Part shown: piece by piece, positions 27,744 to 36,704 of the stretch
How positions within the stretch are numbered: position 1 is the stretch's first letter
Layout: each line of letters opens with the position of its first letter
Assembly: GCF_009735645.1 (NCBI RefSeq)
Contig: NZ_CP032550.1
Location: 2,976,001 to 3,040,000 of the forward strand
Direction of reading: 5' to 3'
Length of the DNA stretch: 64,000 bases
DNA from: Microbacterium oryzae
Lineage (GTDB): Bacteria; Actinomycetota; Actinomycetes; Actinomycetales; Microbacteriaceae
Notes under the pieces: generated by a model
Database searches by the model: none
What the model was told of the DNA's origin: nothing
Seen by the model: the letters and a program-made list of their open reading frames with translations, nothing else
Made by a program: the position numbers and the translations under genes

Positions 27744-28337
27744 ATGTACGACGGCATCGTCCAGGAGCTGATCGACGAGCTCGGTCGCCTCCCCGGCATC
27801 GGCCCGAAGTCCGCCCAGCGCATCGCGTTCCACATCCTGCAGACGCCGACCTTCGACGTGTCACGGCTCTCCGTGCTCCTGCGCGAGGTGCGCGAGCGGG
27901 TGAAGTTCTGCGAGATCTGCGGCAACGTCTCCGAGAGCGACACCTGCGGCATCTGCCGCGACCCGCGCCGCGACACCTCGCTCATCTGCGTCGTGGAGGA
28001 CGCGAAGGACGTCGCCGCCATCGAGCGCACGCGCGAGTTCCGTGGCCGCTACCACGTGCTCGGCGGCGCCATCAGCCCCATCGCCGGGATCGGCCCCGAC
28101 GACCTGCGCATCCAGCAGCTCATGACGCGACTGGCGGATGGCACGGTGCAGGAGGTCATCCTCGCCACCAACCCGAACCTCGAGGGCGAGGCCACCGCCG
28201 CCTACCTCAGCCGGCTGCTGACGGCGCTCGACATCGCGGTGTCGCGCCTGGCGTCGGGGCTCCCCGTCGGGGGCGACCTCGAGTACGCCGACGAGGTGAC
28301 GCTCGGCCGCGCGTTCGAAGGGCGCCGCCGCCTGTAA
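27744..28337 (+). CDS. recR: Recombination mediator RecR
   Basis: Works with RecF/RecO to load RecA on SSB-coated gapped DNA. It is 197 residues, the normal length. An N-terminal helix-hairpin-helix ([17 protein letters not shown]) precedes a four-cysteine zinc finger ([16 protein letters not shown]). The Toprim domain has [14 protein letters not shown] and a glycine-rich segment near [15 protein letters not shown]. The C-terminal [15 protein letters not shown] is the Walker-B-like conserved end. An AAGGA lies about 15 bases before the ATG, longer than usual, so translation may depend on the upstream dnaX. The dnaX-recR order is conserved in many bacteria. Confidence 0.96.
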   Translation: MYDGIVQELIDELGRLPGIGPKSAQRIAFHILQTPTFDVSRLSVLLREVRERVKFCEICGNVSESDTCGICRDPRRDTSLICVVEDAKDVAAIERTREFRGRYHVLGGAISPIAGIGPDDLRIQQLMTRLADGTVQEVILATNPNLEGEATAAYLSRLLTALDIAVSRLASGLPVGGDLEYADEVTLGRAFEGRRRL

Positions 28338-28369
28338 CGGGTATGTCCGCGGCAGCATGCGGGCTTCTC

Positions 28370-28375
28370 TAGGAT
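28370..28375 (+). promoter_or_regulatory. -10 box TAGGAT upstream of lysC
   Basis: TAGGAT is six bases before an in-frame GTG at 28382, so the transcript could be leaderless from there or carry a 51-base leader to the ribosome-site-backed GTG at 28433. The 15-base string TAGGATTGACGGGTG recurs exactly at the mqo start (31057-31071). Confidence 0.6.
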
Positions 28376-28432
28376 TGACGGGTGGACGCGGTCGGCGTCC
28401 GCTCACCCCGCGAACGCATCGAGGAGCATCAC

Positions 28433-29740
28433 GTGGCGCTGATCGTCCAGAAGTTCGGCGGCTCGTCCGTGGCCGACGCCGAGAGCATCAAGCGCGTCGC
28501 CAAACGCATCGCCGACACCCGCCGCGCCGGTCACGACGTCGTCGTGGCGGTGAGCGCGATGGGCGACACCACCGACGAGCTGCTCGACCTGGCCTCCCAG
28601 GTGGCGCCGATGCCCGCGCCGCGCGAGCTCGACATGCTGCTCTCCAGCGGAGAGCGCATCTCGATGGCCCTCCTGGCCATGGCCATCCACTCGATGGGGT
28701 ACGAGGCGCGTTCGTTCACGGGCAGCCAGGCCGGCATGATCACGACCGCCGACCACGGTTCGGCGCGGATCGTCGACGTCACGCCCGTGCGCCTGCGCGC
28801 GGCGCTCGACGACGGCGCCGTGGTCATCGTCGCCGGCTTCCAGGGGTTCAATCGCGACACCAAGGACATCACCACGCTCGGCCGCGGCGGCTCGGACACG
28901 ACCGCGGTCGCGCTCGCCGCCGCGCTCGACGCCGACGTGTGCGAGATCTACAGCGACGTCGACGGCATCTTCACCGCCGACCCGCGCGTGGTCCCGCTGG
29001 CCCGAAAGCTCGGGCACATCACGGCGGAGGAGATGCTCGAGCTCGCCGCCAACGGCGCGAAGGTGCTCTACATCCGCGCCGTCGAGTACGCCCGCCGCCA
29101 CGGCGTGCTCATCCACGCCCGGTCGACCTTCACGTCGAACGAGGGCACCTATGTTCTGGGCGAGGGGATGAAGGCCCCCCGCGATGCCAAGGGAGAGACC
29201 ATGTCGGACGACGCCATCGGAATGGAAGAGCCGGTCGTCGCCGGTGTCGCCATCGACCGCAGCCAGGCCAAGATCACGGTGCTCGGGGTTCCCGACGTCC
29301 CGGGCTCCGCCGCGGCGATCTTCACGCTCGTCGCGAAGACCGGCGCGAACATCGACATGATCGTGCAGAACGTGCAGTCGGCGAAGGCCGGCCGCACCGA
29401 CATCTCCTTCACGCTGCCGAAGCAGTCCGCCGCCGACGTGGCGAAGGCGCTCACGGCCGCGCAGGACGAGGTCGGCTTCGAGAACCTCGTCTACGACGAC
29501 CAGGTCGGCAAGCTCTCGGTGGTCGGCGCGGGCATGCGCACGCACGCCGGCGTCTCGCTGACCCTGTTCGAGGCGCTGAGCGGGGCGGGCATCAACATCG
29601 AGATGATCTCCACGAGCGAGATCCGCATCTCGGTCATCCTCCGCGACACCGAGCTCGACGAGGCCGCGCGCGTGGTGCACAGCGCCTACGGCCTCGACGG
29701 CGAGATCGAGGCGACCGTCTACGCGGGAACCGGCCGCTGA
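28433..29740 (+). CDS. lysC: Aspartate kinase
   Basis: Phosphorylates aspartate, the first step to lysine, diaminopimelate, threonine and methionine. It is 435 residues from GTG 28433, supported by GAGGAG (28421-28426). The start [18 protein letters not shown] is the kinase signature. [21 protein letters not shown] and [15 protein letters not shown] are further substrate and nucleotide motifs. The last 180 residues hold two ACT domains for feedback control ([26 protein letters not shown]). An in-frame GTG at 28382, six bases after a -10 box, would add 17 residues. An internal ATG at 29201 with GGGAGAG before it could make a separate regulatory subunit, as in C. glutamicum. asd follows after a hairpin. 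Confidence 0.95.
   Translation: MALIVQKFGGSSVADAESIKRVAKRIADTRRAGHDVVVAVSAMGDTTDELLDLASQVAPMPAPRELDMLLSSGERISMALLAMAIHSMGYEARSFTGSQAGMITTADHGSARIVDVTPVRLRAALDDGAVVIVAGFQGFNRDTKDITTLGRGGSDTTAVALAAALDADVCEIYSDVDGIFTADPRVVPLARKLGHITAEEMLELAANGAKVLYIRAVEYARRHGVLIHARSTFTSNEGTYVLGEGMKAPRDAKGETMSDDAIGMEEPVVAGVAIDRSQAKITVLGVPDVPGSAAAIFTLVAKTGANIDMIVQNVQSAKAGRTDISFTLPKQSAADVAKALTAAQDEVGFENLVYDDQVGKLSVVGAGMRTHAGVSLTLFEALSGAGINIEMISTSEIRISVILRDTELDEAARVVHSAYGLDGEIEATVYAGTGR
29201..29740 (+). other. Probable internal translation start for the aspartate kinase beta subunit
   Basis: ATG at 29201 in the lysC frame is preceded by GGGAGAG (29191-29197) with a three-base gap. It would give a 179-residue protein made of a short linker and both ACT domains. 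The position matches the beta subunit of alpha2beta2 aspartokinases of C. glutamicum and B. subtilis, which arise from an in-frame internal start. Expression here is inferred. Confidence 0.6.
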
Positions 29741-29749
29741 CATCCTCTC

Positions 29750-29787
29750 GGCGAAGGCCCCGACCCTCCGCGGTCGGGGCCTTCGCC
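29750..29787 (+). terminator. Hairpin terminator between lysC and asd
   Basis: GGCGAAGGCCCCGACC (29750-29765) pairs perfectly over 16 bp with 29772-29787, closing a 6-base loop. It lies 9 bases after the lysC stop. It separates lysC from asd, which has its own ribosome site, or attenuates read-through. Confidence 0.78.
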
Positions 29788-29857
29788 GTCTCCGCTGCGC
29801 ACGGAGTGAGACATCGCATGACGGGCGGAGTCGGCAGGCGCCCGCAGCGCGGATTAG

Positions 29858-30970
<1,113 letters not shown>

Positions 30971-31056
30971 CGGGGCGCCGCCGGGCGGTTCGCCGTACGG
31001 TGAACTTCCGGGGTTCTTTCGGCCCCGGATGGTCCGGGGTGCCGGAAAGACGGGAA

Positions 31057-31062
31057 TAGGAT
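31057..31062 (+). promoter_or_regulatory. -10 box TAGGAT for a leaderless mqo mRNA
   Basis: TAGGAT sits exactly six bases before the GTG start at 31069. There is no Shine-Dalgarno sequence, and no -35 consensus is seen. The string is identical to the one upstream of lysC over 15 bases. Confidence 0.6.
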
Positions 31063-31068
31063 TGACGG

Positions 31069-32517
31069 GTGAGTGAAACCGTCGATGTCGTGCTGATCGG
31101 CGGCGGGATCATGTCCGCCACGCTCGGCACCCTCCTCAAGGAACTGCAGCCCGACTGGAAGATCGTCGCCTTCGAGCGCGATGGGGAGGTCGCGCAGGAG
31201 AGCTCCAACGCGTGGAACAACGCGGGCACCGGGCACTCCGCCCTGTGCGAGCTCAACTACATGCCCGATGCGTCGGATCCCTCTAAGGCGATCGCCATCA
31301 ACGAGCAGTTCCAGCAGAGCCGACAGCTCTGGTCCGCGCTTGTGGAGAAGGGCATCCTCGACGAGCCCTCGACGTTCATCAGCACCACCCCGCACATGAC
31401 GTTCGTGCGGGGCGAGAAGGACGTGGCCTACCTCAAGGCCCGTTACGAGACCCTCCGCGCGCAGCCGCTCTTCGAGGGCATCGAGTTCTCCGACGACTCC
31501 CGCGTCATCCACCAGTGGGCGCCGCTGCTCATGGAGAAGCGGCCCAAGGCCGACGAGCCCTTCGCCGCCACGCGCGTGCCCGCAGGCACCGACGTCGACT
31601 TCGGCTCGCTGACCCGTCAGCTCTTCGATCACCTCCGCGACGGCGGAGCGGAGGTGCTCCTCAACCACGAGGTGAAGAACCTCAAGAAGCAGAAGGACGG
31701 CACCTGGGAGGTCAGCTACCGCAACCGCGTGGGCAGGACGCCGGGCAAGATCTCCGCGCGCTTCGTCTTCGTCGGGGCCGGCGGCTGGGCCATCAAGCTC
31801 CTGCAGAAGGCCGGGATCCGCGAGATCCGCGGCTACGGCGTCTTCCCGATCGGCGGCCAGTTCCTCAAGACGAGCAACCCCGCCCTCGTGAAGAAGCACC
31901 AGGCCAAGGTCTACTCGCAGGCGGCCGTCGGCGCACCGCCGATGTCGGTGCCGCACCTCGACACCCGCATGGTCGACGGCGAGGGCTCGCTGATGTTCGG
32001 TCCGTTCGCGACGTTCAGCCCGAAGTTCCTCAAGAAGGGCTCCTGGCTCGACATCGTCTCGCAGGTGCGCCCGCACAACCTCGGCTCGATGCTCAAGGTC
32101 GGTGCGACGAATCTCGACCTCGTCAAGTACCTCGTCAGCGAGCTGCTGAAGAGCCGCGCGAAGAAGATCGACAGCCTGCGCGAGTTCGTGCCCACCGCGA
32201 AGGGCGAGGACTGGGAGCTCATCCAGGCCGGCCAGCGTGCGCAGGTCATGAAGGGCGGCAAGCTGCAGTTCGGCACCGAGGTGGTCTCGGCGGCGGATGG
32301 CTCGATCGCCGGTCTCCTGGGAGCGTCGCCGGGAGCATCGACGGGCGCGACCATCATGCTCGACGTGCTGAAGGCGTGCTTCCCCGACCGGATGCCCGCG
32401 TGGGAGCCGCAGCTCAAGCAGCTGATCCCCACCTACGGCGAGACGCTCAACATCGACCCCGAGAAGGCGCGCTCGGTGACGGATCGCACCGCCGAGGCGC
32501 TCCGCATCGCCGCGTGA
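31069..32517 (+). CDS. mqo: Malate:quinone oxidoreductase
   Basis: Membrane-associated FAD enzyme that oxidises malate to oxaloacetate and passes electrons to the quinone pool; the main TCA malate oxidation route in many actinobacteria. It is 482 residues, a normal length. The FAD-binding motif is VVLIGGGIMSATLGTLL (about 6-22). SSNAWNNAGTGHSALCELNY is the Mqo signature, TDVDFGSLTRQL and GAGGWAIKLLQKAG follow, and LGASPGASTGATIML lies near the C-terminus. The start is GTG 31069. The stop overlaps the start of a NUDIX gene by four bases (GTGA). Confidence 0.96.
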   Translation: MSETVDVVLIGGGIMSATLGTLLKELQPDWKIVAFERDGEVAQESSNAWNNAGTGHSALCELNYMPDASDPSKAIAINEQFQQSRQLWSALVEKGILDEPSTFISTTPHMTFVRGEKDVAYLKARYETLRAQPLFEGIEFSDDSRVIHQWAPLLMEKRPKADEPFAATRVPAGTDVDFGSLTRQLFDHLRDGGAEVLLNHEVKNLKKQKDGTWEVSYRNRVGRTPGKISARFVFVGAGGWAIKLLQKAGIREIRGYGVFPIGGQFLKTSNPALVKKHQAKVYSQAAVGAPPMSVPHLDTRMVDGEGSLMFGPFATFSPKFLKKGSWLDIVSQVRPHNLGSMLKVGATNLDLVKYLVSELLKSRAKKIDSLREFVPTAKGEDWELIQAGQRAQVMKGGKLQFGTEVVSAADGSIAGLLGASPGASTGATIMLDVLKACFPDRMPAWEPQLKQLIPTYGETLNIDPEKARSVTDRTAEALRIAA

Positions 32518-32939
32518 CGGCGGCGCCGGAGGCGGCCTCCGGCCCGCTCATCACGGTGGCCGCGATCGCCTTCCTGCGTGCGGATGGCCGGGTGCTGACC
32601 GTCCGCAAGCGCGGCACGTCGGCGTTCATGCTGCCCGGCGGCAAGCCGGAGAATGGCGAGAGCGCCGTCGAGACGGCCATCCGCGAGGTGCATGAGGAGC
32701 TGGGCATCCGCGTGGCCGCGACGCAGCTGAACCTGCTCGGCGCATTCGCCTCGCGCGCCGCCAATGAGGCCGGGCACGCCCTGCTGGCCACCGTGTTCAC
32801 CTCGCGCGCCGCAGTGGCCCCGGTGGTGCAGGCGGAGATCGACGAGGCGCGCTGGGTGCTGCCCGCGGCGGCCATCGACGACGCGACCGAGGCGCCCCTC
32901 AACCGCGAGCACGTGTTCCCGCTTCTCGCGGGCCGCTGA
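32514..32939 (+). CDS. NUDIX hydrolase
   Basis: Small pyrophosphohydrolase of 141 residues, MutT-like. The NUDIX box reads GGKPENGESAVETAIREVHEE followed by LGI, matching G-x5-E-x7-R-E-x2-E-E-x-G with one position shifted at the glycine. It begins with a short Ala-rich tail and a beta strand ITVAAIAFL. The GTG start overlaps the mqo stop codon, so it is translated from the mqo message; tdk follows 24 bases later with its own -10 box. Substrate unknown: oxidised nucleotides or a nucleotide sugar are possible. Confidence 0.88.
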   Translation: MTAAPEAASGPLITVAAIAFLRADGRVLTVRKRGTSAFMLPGGKPENGESAVETAIREVHEELGIRVAATQLNLLGAFASRAANEAGHALLATVFTSRAAVAPVVQAEIDEARWVLPAAAIDDATEAPLNREHVFPLLAGR

Positions 32940-32963
32940 GCCGACGCGGACTACACTCTTCCG

Positions 32964-33626
32964 GTGGCCAAACTCTACTTCCGCTACGGCGCGATGAACT
33001 CGGGGAAGTCCACGGCGCTCCTCCAGGCCGCCTACAACTACGAGGAGCGGGGGCAGGCGGTGCTGCTCGCGAAGCCCGCCATCGACACCAAGGGCGCCGA
33101 TCAGGTGGCGTCGCGCCTCGGCATGACCCGGCAGGTCGACTTCCTCATCGGCGCGGGCGACGACGCGGGGGAGCTCTTCGCCCGGCACCGCGAGAACGTG
33201 CGGCGCTCCGCCGCGGATGCGCTCATCCCGGGCGGCCGGGCGACGGACGTCGCCTGCCTCCTCATCGACGAGGCGCAGTTCCTCACGCCCGCGCAGGTCG
33301 ACGAGGTGTTCCGCATCGCCGTGCTCGAGGACGTGCCCGTGATGGCCTACGGGATCCGCACCGACTTCCGCACGCAGGCGTTCCCCGGCTCCCGCCGCCT
33401 CCTCGAGATCGCGCACGCGCTCGAGGAGCTGAAGACGATCTGCCGGTGCGGCAGGAAGGCGCTCTTCAACGGCCGGCGGATCGCAGGGCGCTTCGTCTTC
33501 GACGGCGACCAGGTGGCGATCGACGCGGAGGGCGCCCCCGTGCGCGACGAGCACTTTGTGACCTATGAGTCGCTGTGCGGCGTCTGCTATCTCGAGGAGT
33601 CCGGGGGAGTGCTCACGCCCGGGTGA
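32964..33626 (+). CDS. tdk: Thymidine kinase, type II
   Basis: Salvage enzyme phosphorylating thymidine to dTMP, which Tmk (at 48.0 kb) then converts to dTDP. It is 220 residues. The P-loop is GAMNSGKSTALLQ (about 8-20), the DEAQFL segment holds the catalytic Glu region, and the lasso/zinc module shows CRC and CGVC pairs around RKALFNGRR. GTG 32964 is preceded by TACACT (32952-32957) at six bases and no ribosome site, so the mRNA is probably leaderless. The stop codon lies just before the palindromic region of the galE promoter. Confidence 0.94.
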   Translation: MAKLYFRYGAMNSGKSTALLQAAYNYEERGQAVLLAKPAIDTKGADQVASRLGMTRQVDFLIGAGDDAGELFARHRENVRRSAADALIPGGRATDVACLLIDEAQFLTPAQVDEVFRIAVLEDVPVMAYGIRTDFRTQAFPGSRRLLEIAHALEELKTICRCGRKALFNGRRIAGRFVFDGDQVAIDAEGAPVRDEHFVTYESLCGVCYLEESGGVLTPG

Positions 33627-33628
33627 GC

Positions 33629-33661
33629 ATGTTGACGTCAACATGACGTGCGGCCTACGCT
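33629..33661 (+). promoter_or_regulatory. galE promoter with a 16-bp palindromic operator candidate
   Basis: TTGACG (33632-33637) and TACGCT (33656-33661) are separated by 18 bases, and TACGCT is six bases from the galE ATG. The -35 box is embedded in a perfect 16-bp palindrome, ATGTTGACGTCAACAT (33629-33644). A repressor bound there would block RNA polymerase. The binding protein is unknown. Confidence 0.65.
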
Positions 33662-33667
33662 GAGGGC

Positions 33668-34687
33668 ATGCGAGTTCTCCTTGCCGGCGGAGCCGGATAC
33701 ATCGGTGCGCACACCGCGGTGGCGCTTCTCGAGGCCGGCCACGAGGTCGTGCTGCTCGACAACCTCGACAACACCAGCGACGTGGTGGCCGAGCGGCTGC
33801 AGCAGATCACGGGCACGCCGGTGACGCTGGTGGTCGGCGACGCGGCCGACGACGAGGTGGTGGAGGGCGCGTTCGCCGCGCACGGGCCCTTCGAGGCCAT
33901 CATCCACTTCGCAGCCCACAAGGCCGTCGGGGAGTCGACGCAGAAGCCGCTGCAGTACTACGCGAACAACCTCGACTCCACGTTCGCGCTCCTGCGGGTG
34001 GGGCTCGCGCACGGCATCCGCTCGTTCGTGTTCTCCTCGACCGGGACGGTCTACTCCAACCCCGCCGACCTGCCGTTCGCCGAGAGCGCCACGCGCGACC
34101 TCGTCGAGCTGTCGAACCCGTACTCGAAGAGCAAGCTCATCAACGAGGTCATCCTCGCCGACGTGCAGCGGGTGAACCCCGAGCTCAACGTGACGCTGCT
34201 GCGCTACTTCAACCCGGTCGGAGCGCACGAGTCCGGCCTGATCGGCGAGGACCCGCAGGGCATCCCCAACAACCTCATGCCCTTCGTCGCGCGCGTCGCG
34301 GTGGGCTCGCTCCCGGAGATCAACGTCTTCGGCGACGACTACGACACCCCGGACGGCACGGGCCTGCGCGACTACATCCACGTCGTCGACCTCGCTGAGG
34401 GTCACGTCGCGGCGCTCGAGAAGGCCGAGCCCGGCCTGAAGAGCTACAACCTCGGCACCGGCCGCCCCGTCAGCGTGCTCGAGCTCATCGCATCGTTCGA
34501 GAAGGCCGTCGGGCGCGAGCTGCCGAAGGTCGTCGCGCCCCGCCGCCCTGGCGACCTCGCCGCGACCTACTGCGACCCCTCGCAGGCCGAGCGCGAGCTG
34601 GGCTGGAAGGCGCGGTTCGGCATCGACGACATGACGACGAGCGTGTGGGCGTGGCAGCAGAAGAACCCGCGCGGCTACGCCGGCTGA
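33668..34687 (+). CDS. galE: UDP-glucose 4-epimerase
   Basis: NAD-dependent epimerase interconverting UDP-glucose and UDP-galactose, for galactose use and for wall glycans. It is 339 residues. The Rossmann motif is LLAGGAGYIGAHTAVAL (about 4-20), and the S-x-Y-x3-K active-site region reads FSSTGTVYSNP and NPYSKSK. RYFNPVGAHESG, GLRDYIHVVDLAEGH and NLGTGRPVSVLE are conserved GalE motifs. The -10 box TACGCT is six bases before the ATG, and no ribosome site is needed if leaderless. A strong terminator follows, so it is monocistronic. The palindrome over its -35 box suggests regulated expression. Confidence 0.95.
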   Translation: MRVLLAGGAGYIGAHTAVALLEAGHEVVLLDNLDNTSDVVAERLQQITGTPVTLVVGDAADDEVVEGAFAAHGPFEAIIHFAAHKAVGESTQKPLQYYANNLDSTFALLRVGLAHGIRSFVFSSTGTVYSNPADLPFAESATRDLVELSNPYSKSKLINEVILADVQRVNPELNVTLLRYFNPVGAHESGLIGEDPQGIPNNLMPFVARVAVGSLPEINVFGDDYDTPDGTGLRDYIHVVDLAEGHVAALEKAEPGLKSYNLGTGRPVSVLELIASFEKAVGRELPKVVAPRRPGDLAATYCDPSQAERELGWKARFGIDDMTTSVWAWQQKNPRGYAG

Positions 34688-34698
34688 CGGCCCCGCAG

Positions 34699-34743
34699 AC
34701 AGCAGAACGGCTCCCGGAGATCCTCCGGGAGCCGTTCTGCTGT
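34699..34743. terminator. Strong bidirectional terminator after galE
   Basis: A perfect 20-bp stem (34699-34718 with 34724-34743, outer ACAGCAGAACGG) with a 5-base loop lies between the converging galE and HAD genes and ends in TGTT. Confidence 0.85.
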
Positions 34744-34752
34744 TCCGTCGCG

Positions 34753-35517
34753 TCAGGCGCGTGCGGGGAGGGTGGGGATGAGCTCCTCGAGCTTGGCTGC
34801 GGTGTCCTCCCAGCCGGTCACGGAGACGCAGGAGACGCCCATGGCGAGGACGGGGTAGTCGTTGCCGTCGGCGTCGAGGCGGTCGCCGTAGAAGAGCATG
34901 TCATCGAGGTCGATGCCGGTCTCCTCCGACAGCTGCCGCATGCCGTAGGCCTTGTCGATGCCCTTCCGGGTGATGTCGACGGAGGTGGAGCCGCCGGAGC
35001 GGACCTCGAGGTCGGGCACGCGGGCGGCGACGGCGTCGCGGAGGGCGGACTTCTTCTCGCTGGTCGGGTCCCACGCCTTCTTGATGTCGACGGGGGCTGC
35101 CTGGCCGAGGGCGGAGAAGGTGATCTGCGAGCCGCGGTCTTCGAGGATGGGCCCCCAGGTCTCGGACTCCCAGTAGCCCAGGCGCCTGGCCTCCTCCTCG
35201 ACGGCGGCGAGGGCGCGGTGCTTCTCGTCGTCGGTCAGCTCGCGGGCGTACACGGGGGTGAAGTCGCCGCCCTCGTGCCGGAAGTACTGCGTGCCGCAGG
35301 TGGGCAGCAGGTGGATGTGCGCGACCGCGTCGGAGGCGGGCAGGCGGTCGACGACCTGGTTCCGGAACTGCTGGATCTGCCCGCCGGAGATCACGGCGAC
35401 CTCGACGCGCTCGGCGAGGGCGATGAGCAGCTCCCCGATGCGCGGCTCGATGGGCGACTTCGAGGGGGCGAGGGTGTCGTCGAGATCGAAGGCGACGAGG
35501 CGGGGGATGGCAGGCAT
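34753..35517 (-). CDS. HAD-superfamily phosphatase (phosphomannomutase-like, type IIB)
   Basis: Cytosolic HAD hydrolase of 254 residues from the ATG at 35517. The nucleophile motif is VAFDLDDTLAPSKSPI (8-23), a C2-type cap contains GTQYF and a Tyr/Trp-rich segment, and the C-terminal acidic motif is LFYGDRLDADGNDYPV. The DDTLAPSK start and GGSTSVDITRKGIDKAYG segment resemble the alpha-phosphomannomutase/HAD-IIB group. A sugar-phosphate phosphatase or mutase is therefore likely, but the substrate is not set. The frame continues upstream to 35577, but the ATG at 35517 directly before the conserved core, with GGAGAG close by, is the better start. Convergent with galE. Confidence 0.82.
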   Translation of the reverse strand: MPAIPRLVAFDLDDTLAPSKSPIEPRIGELLIALAERVEVAVISGGQIQQFRNQVVDRLPASDAVAHIHLLPTCGTQYFRHEGGDFTPVYARELTDDEKHRALAAVEEEARRLGYWESETWGPILEDRGSQITFSALGQAAPVDIKKAWDPTSEKKSALRDAVAARVPDLEVRSGGSTSVDITRKGIDKAYGMRQLSEETGIDLDDMLFYGDRLDADGNDYPVLAMGVSCVSVTGWEDTAAKLEELIPTLPARA

Positions 35518-35593
35518 GACTCTCCGGATGGCGGAAGGGCGCGAACCGCACCAGCCTACGCGACGCGCATGGGCCATCCCGGGGAGCCGGCGG

Positions 35594-35714
<121 letters not shown>

Positions 35715-35783
35715 TGGCAACCCGTCTACTCTACCCGATCCCGAGCCGTCCGCCGAATCGGCGTGTCCCCGGGAGCGCCGCGG

Positions 35784-36704
35784 TCACCGGCTGCGCGGCG
35801 CCAGCGTGAGGAGCGAGACCTCGGGCGGGCACGCGAAGCGCACGGGGGAGTAGATGGAGTGGCCGAGGCCGGCACTGACGTTGAGCGGCACGGTGCGGCC
35901 GTCGTGCGTCCATGTGGAGAGCCCGCGGGCCTGCCGGGTGGGGAGGTCGCAGTTCGACACGAGAGCGCCGTAGAACGGCACCCGCACCTGGCCGCCGTGC
36001 GTGTGGCCGGCGAGGATGACATCCGCTCCGACGTCGGCGAAGCGGTTCAGCACGCGCTGGTACGGCGCGTGGGTGACGCCGAGCGTGAGCGGCGCCTGCG
36101 GCAGGGCCGCCACGAGGCCGGGGAGGCCGTCGAGGTCGTCGAGCCGATGGTGCGCGTCGTTCACGCCGAACACGTTGACGGGCGTGCCGTGGATCTCGAC
36201 GGTGCCGGCGGCGTTGTTCAAGCCGGTCCAGCCGAGCTCGTCGGCGAAGAACGTGTCGAGGGCGTCGGTGTCGAGCGGGGGTGCGGACTGGCGGCGCTTC
36301 GAGGGCCCGGTGATGTACCGCAGCGGATTGCGGGGAGACGGCTCGTACAGGTCGTTCGATCCGTGCACGAAGACGCCCGGCACGCCGCGGAAGGGCGCGA
36401 AGGCGCGGCGGATGCCGTCGAGGCCCTCGGGGTGCCCGAGGTTGTCGCCCGTGTTGACGACGAGGTCGGGACGCAGCGACGCGAGCCGCGCCATCCACTC
36501 CTGCTTGCCGCGCTGCCACGGCGCCATGTGGGCGTCGGAGACGTGCAGGATGCGGATCGGGTCCGCCCCCGGCTGCAGCACGCGCACCGTGTGGTGGCGG
36601 ACCGTGTAGAGGTGCCGCTCGATGCCGATGCCCCAGACGGCGGCCGCGGCCCCGGCGCCCGCGAGGGCGCCGAGGGTCGCAAAACCGGCCCGTGCTGCCG
36701 GCAT
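35784..36704 (-). CDS. Membrane-anchored metallophosphoesterase
   Basis: Calcineurin-like phosphoesterase of 306 residues on the cell surface or membrane. An N-terminal hydrophobic segment (about 7-26) is followed by the metal motifs RILHVSDAHMAPWQ (D and H ligands), TGDNLGH, a GSNDLYEP motif in place of the usual GNHD, and AGHTHGGQVRVP. The ATG overlaps the stop codon of the class A PBP by one base (TGATG), so it is co-translated with it. The same PBP-phosphoesterase pairing occurs in mycobacteria (ponA2 and the following gene, from memory), suggesting an envelope role. Substrate unknown. Confidence 0.9.
   Translation of the reverse strand: MPAARAGFATLGALAGAGAAAAVWGIGIERHLYTVRHHTVRVLQPGADPIRILHVSDAHMAPWQRGKQEWMARLASLRPDLVVNTGDNLGHPEGLDGIRRAFAPFRGVPGVFVHGSNDLYEPSPRNPLRYITGPSKRRQSAPPLDTDALDTFFADELGWTGLNNAAGTVEIHGTPVNVFGVNDAHHRLDDLDGLPGLVAALPQAPLTLGVTHAPYQRVLNRFADVGADVILAGHTHGGQVRVPFYGALVSNCDLPTRQARGLSTWTHDGRTVPLNVSAGLGHSIYSPVRFACPPEVSLLTLAPRSR

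Noticed and set aside
24710..28030. A 1106-codon open frame on the minus strand opposite dnaX, with LLRGSA repeats
   Set aside because: It is the mirror of the low-A coding strand of dnaX. The repeats are the reverse of the QQGAAP satellite, there is no recognisable domain, and dnaX is fully supported on the other strand. Similar long antisense frames (4142-7306, 7813-10695, 35784-38861) are rejected for the same reason.
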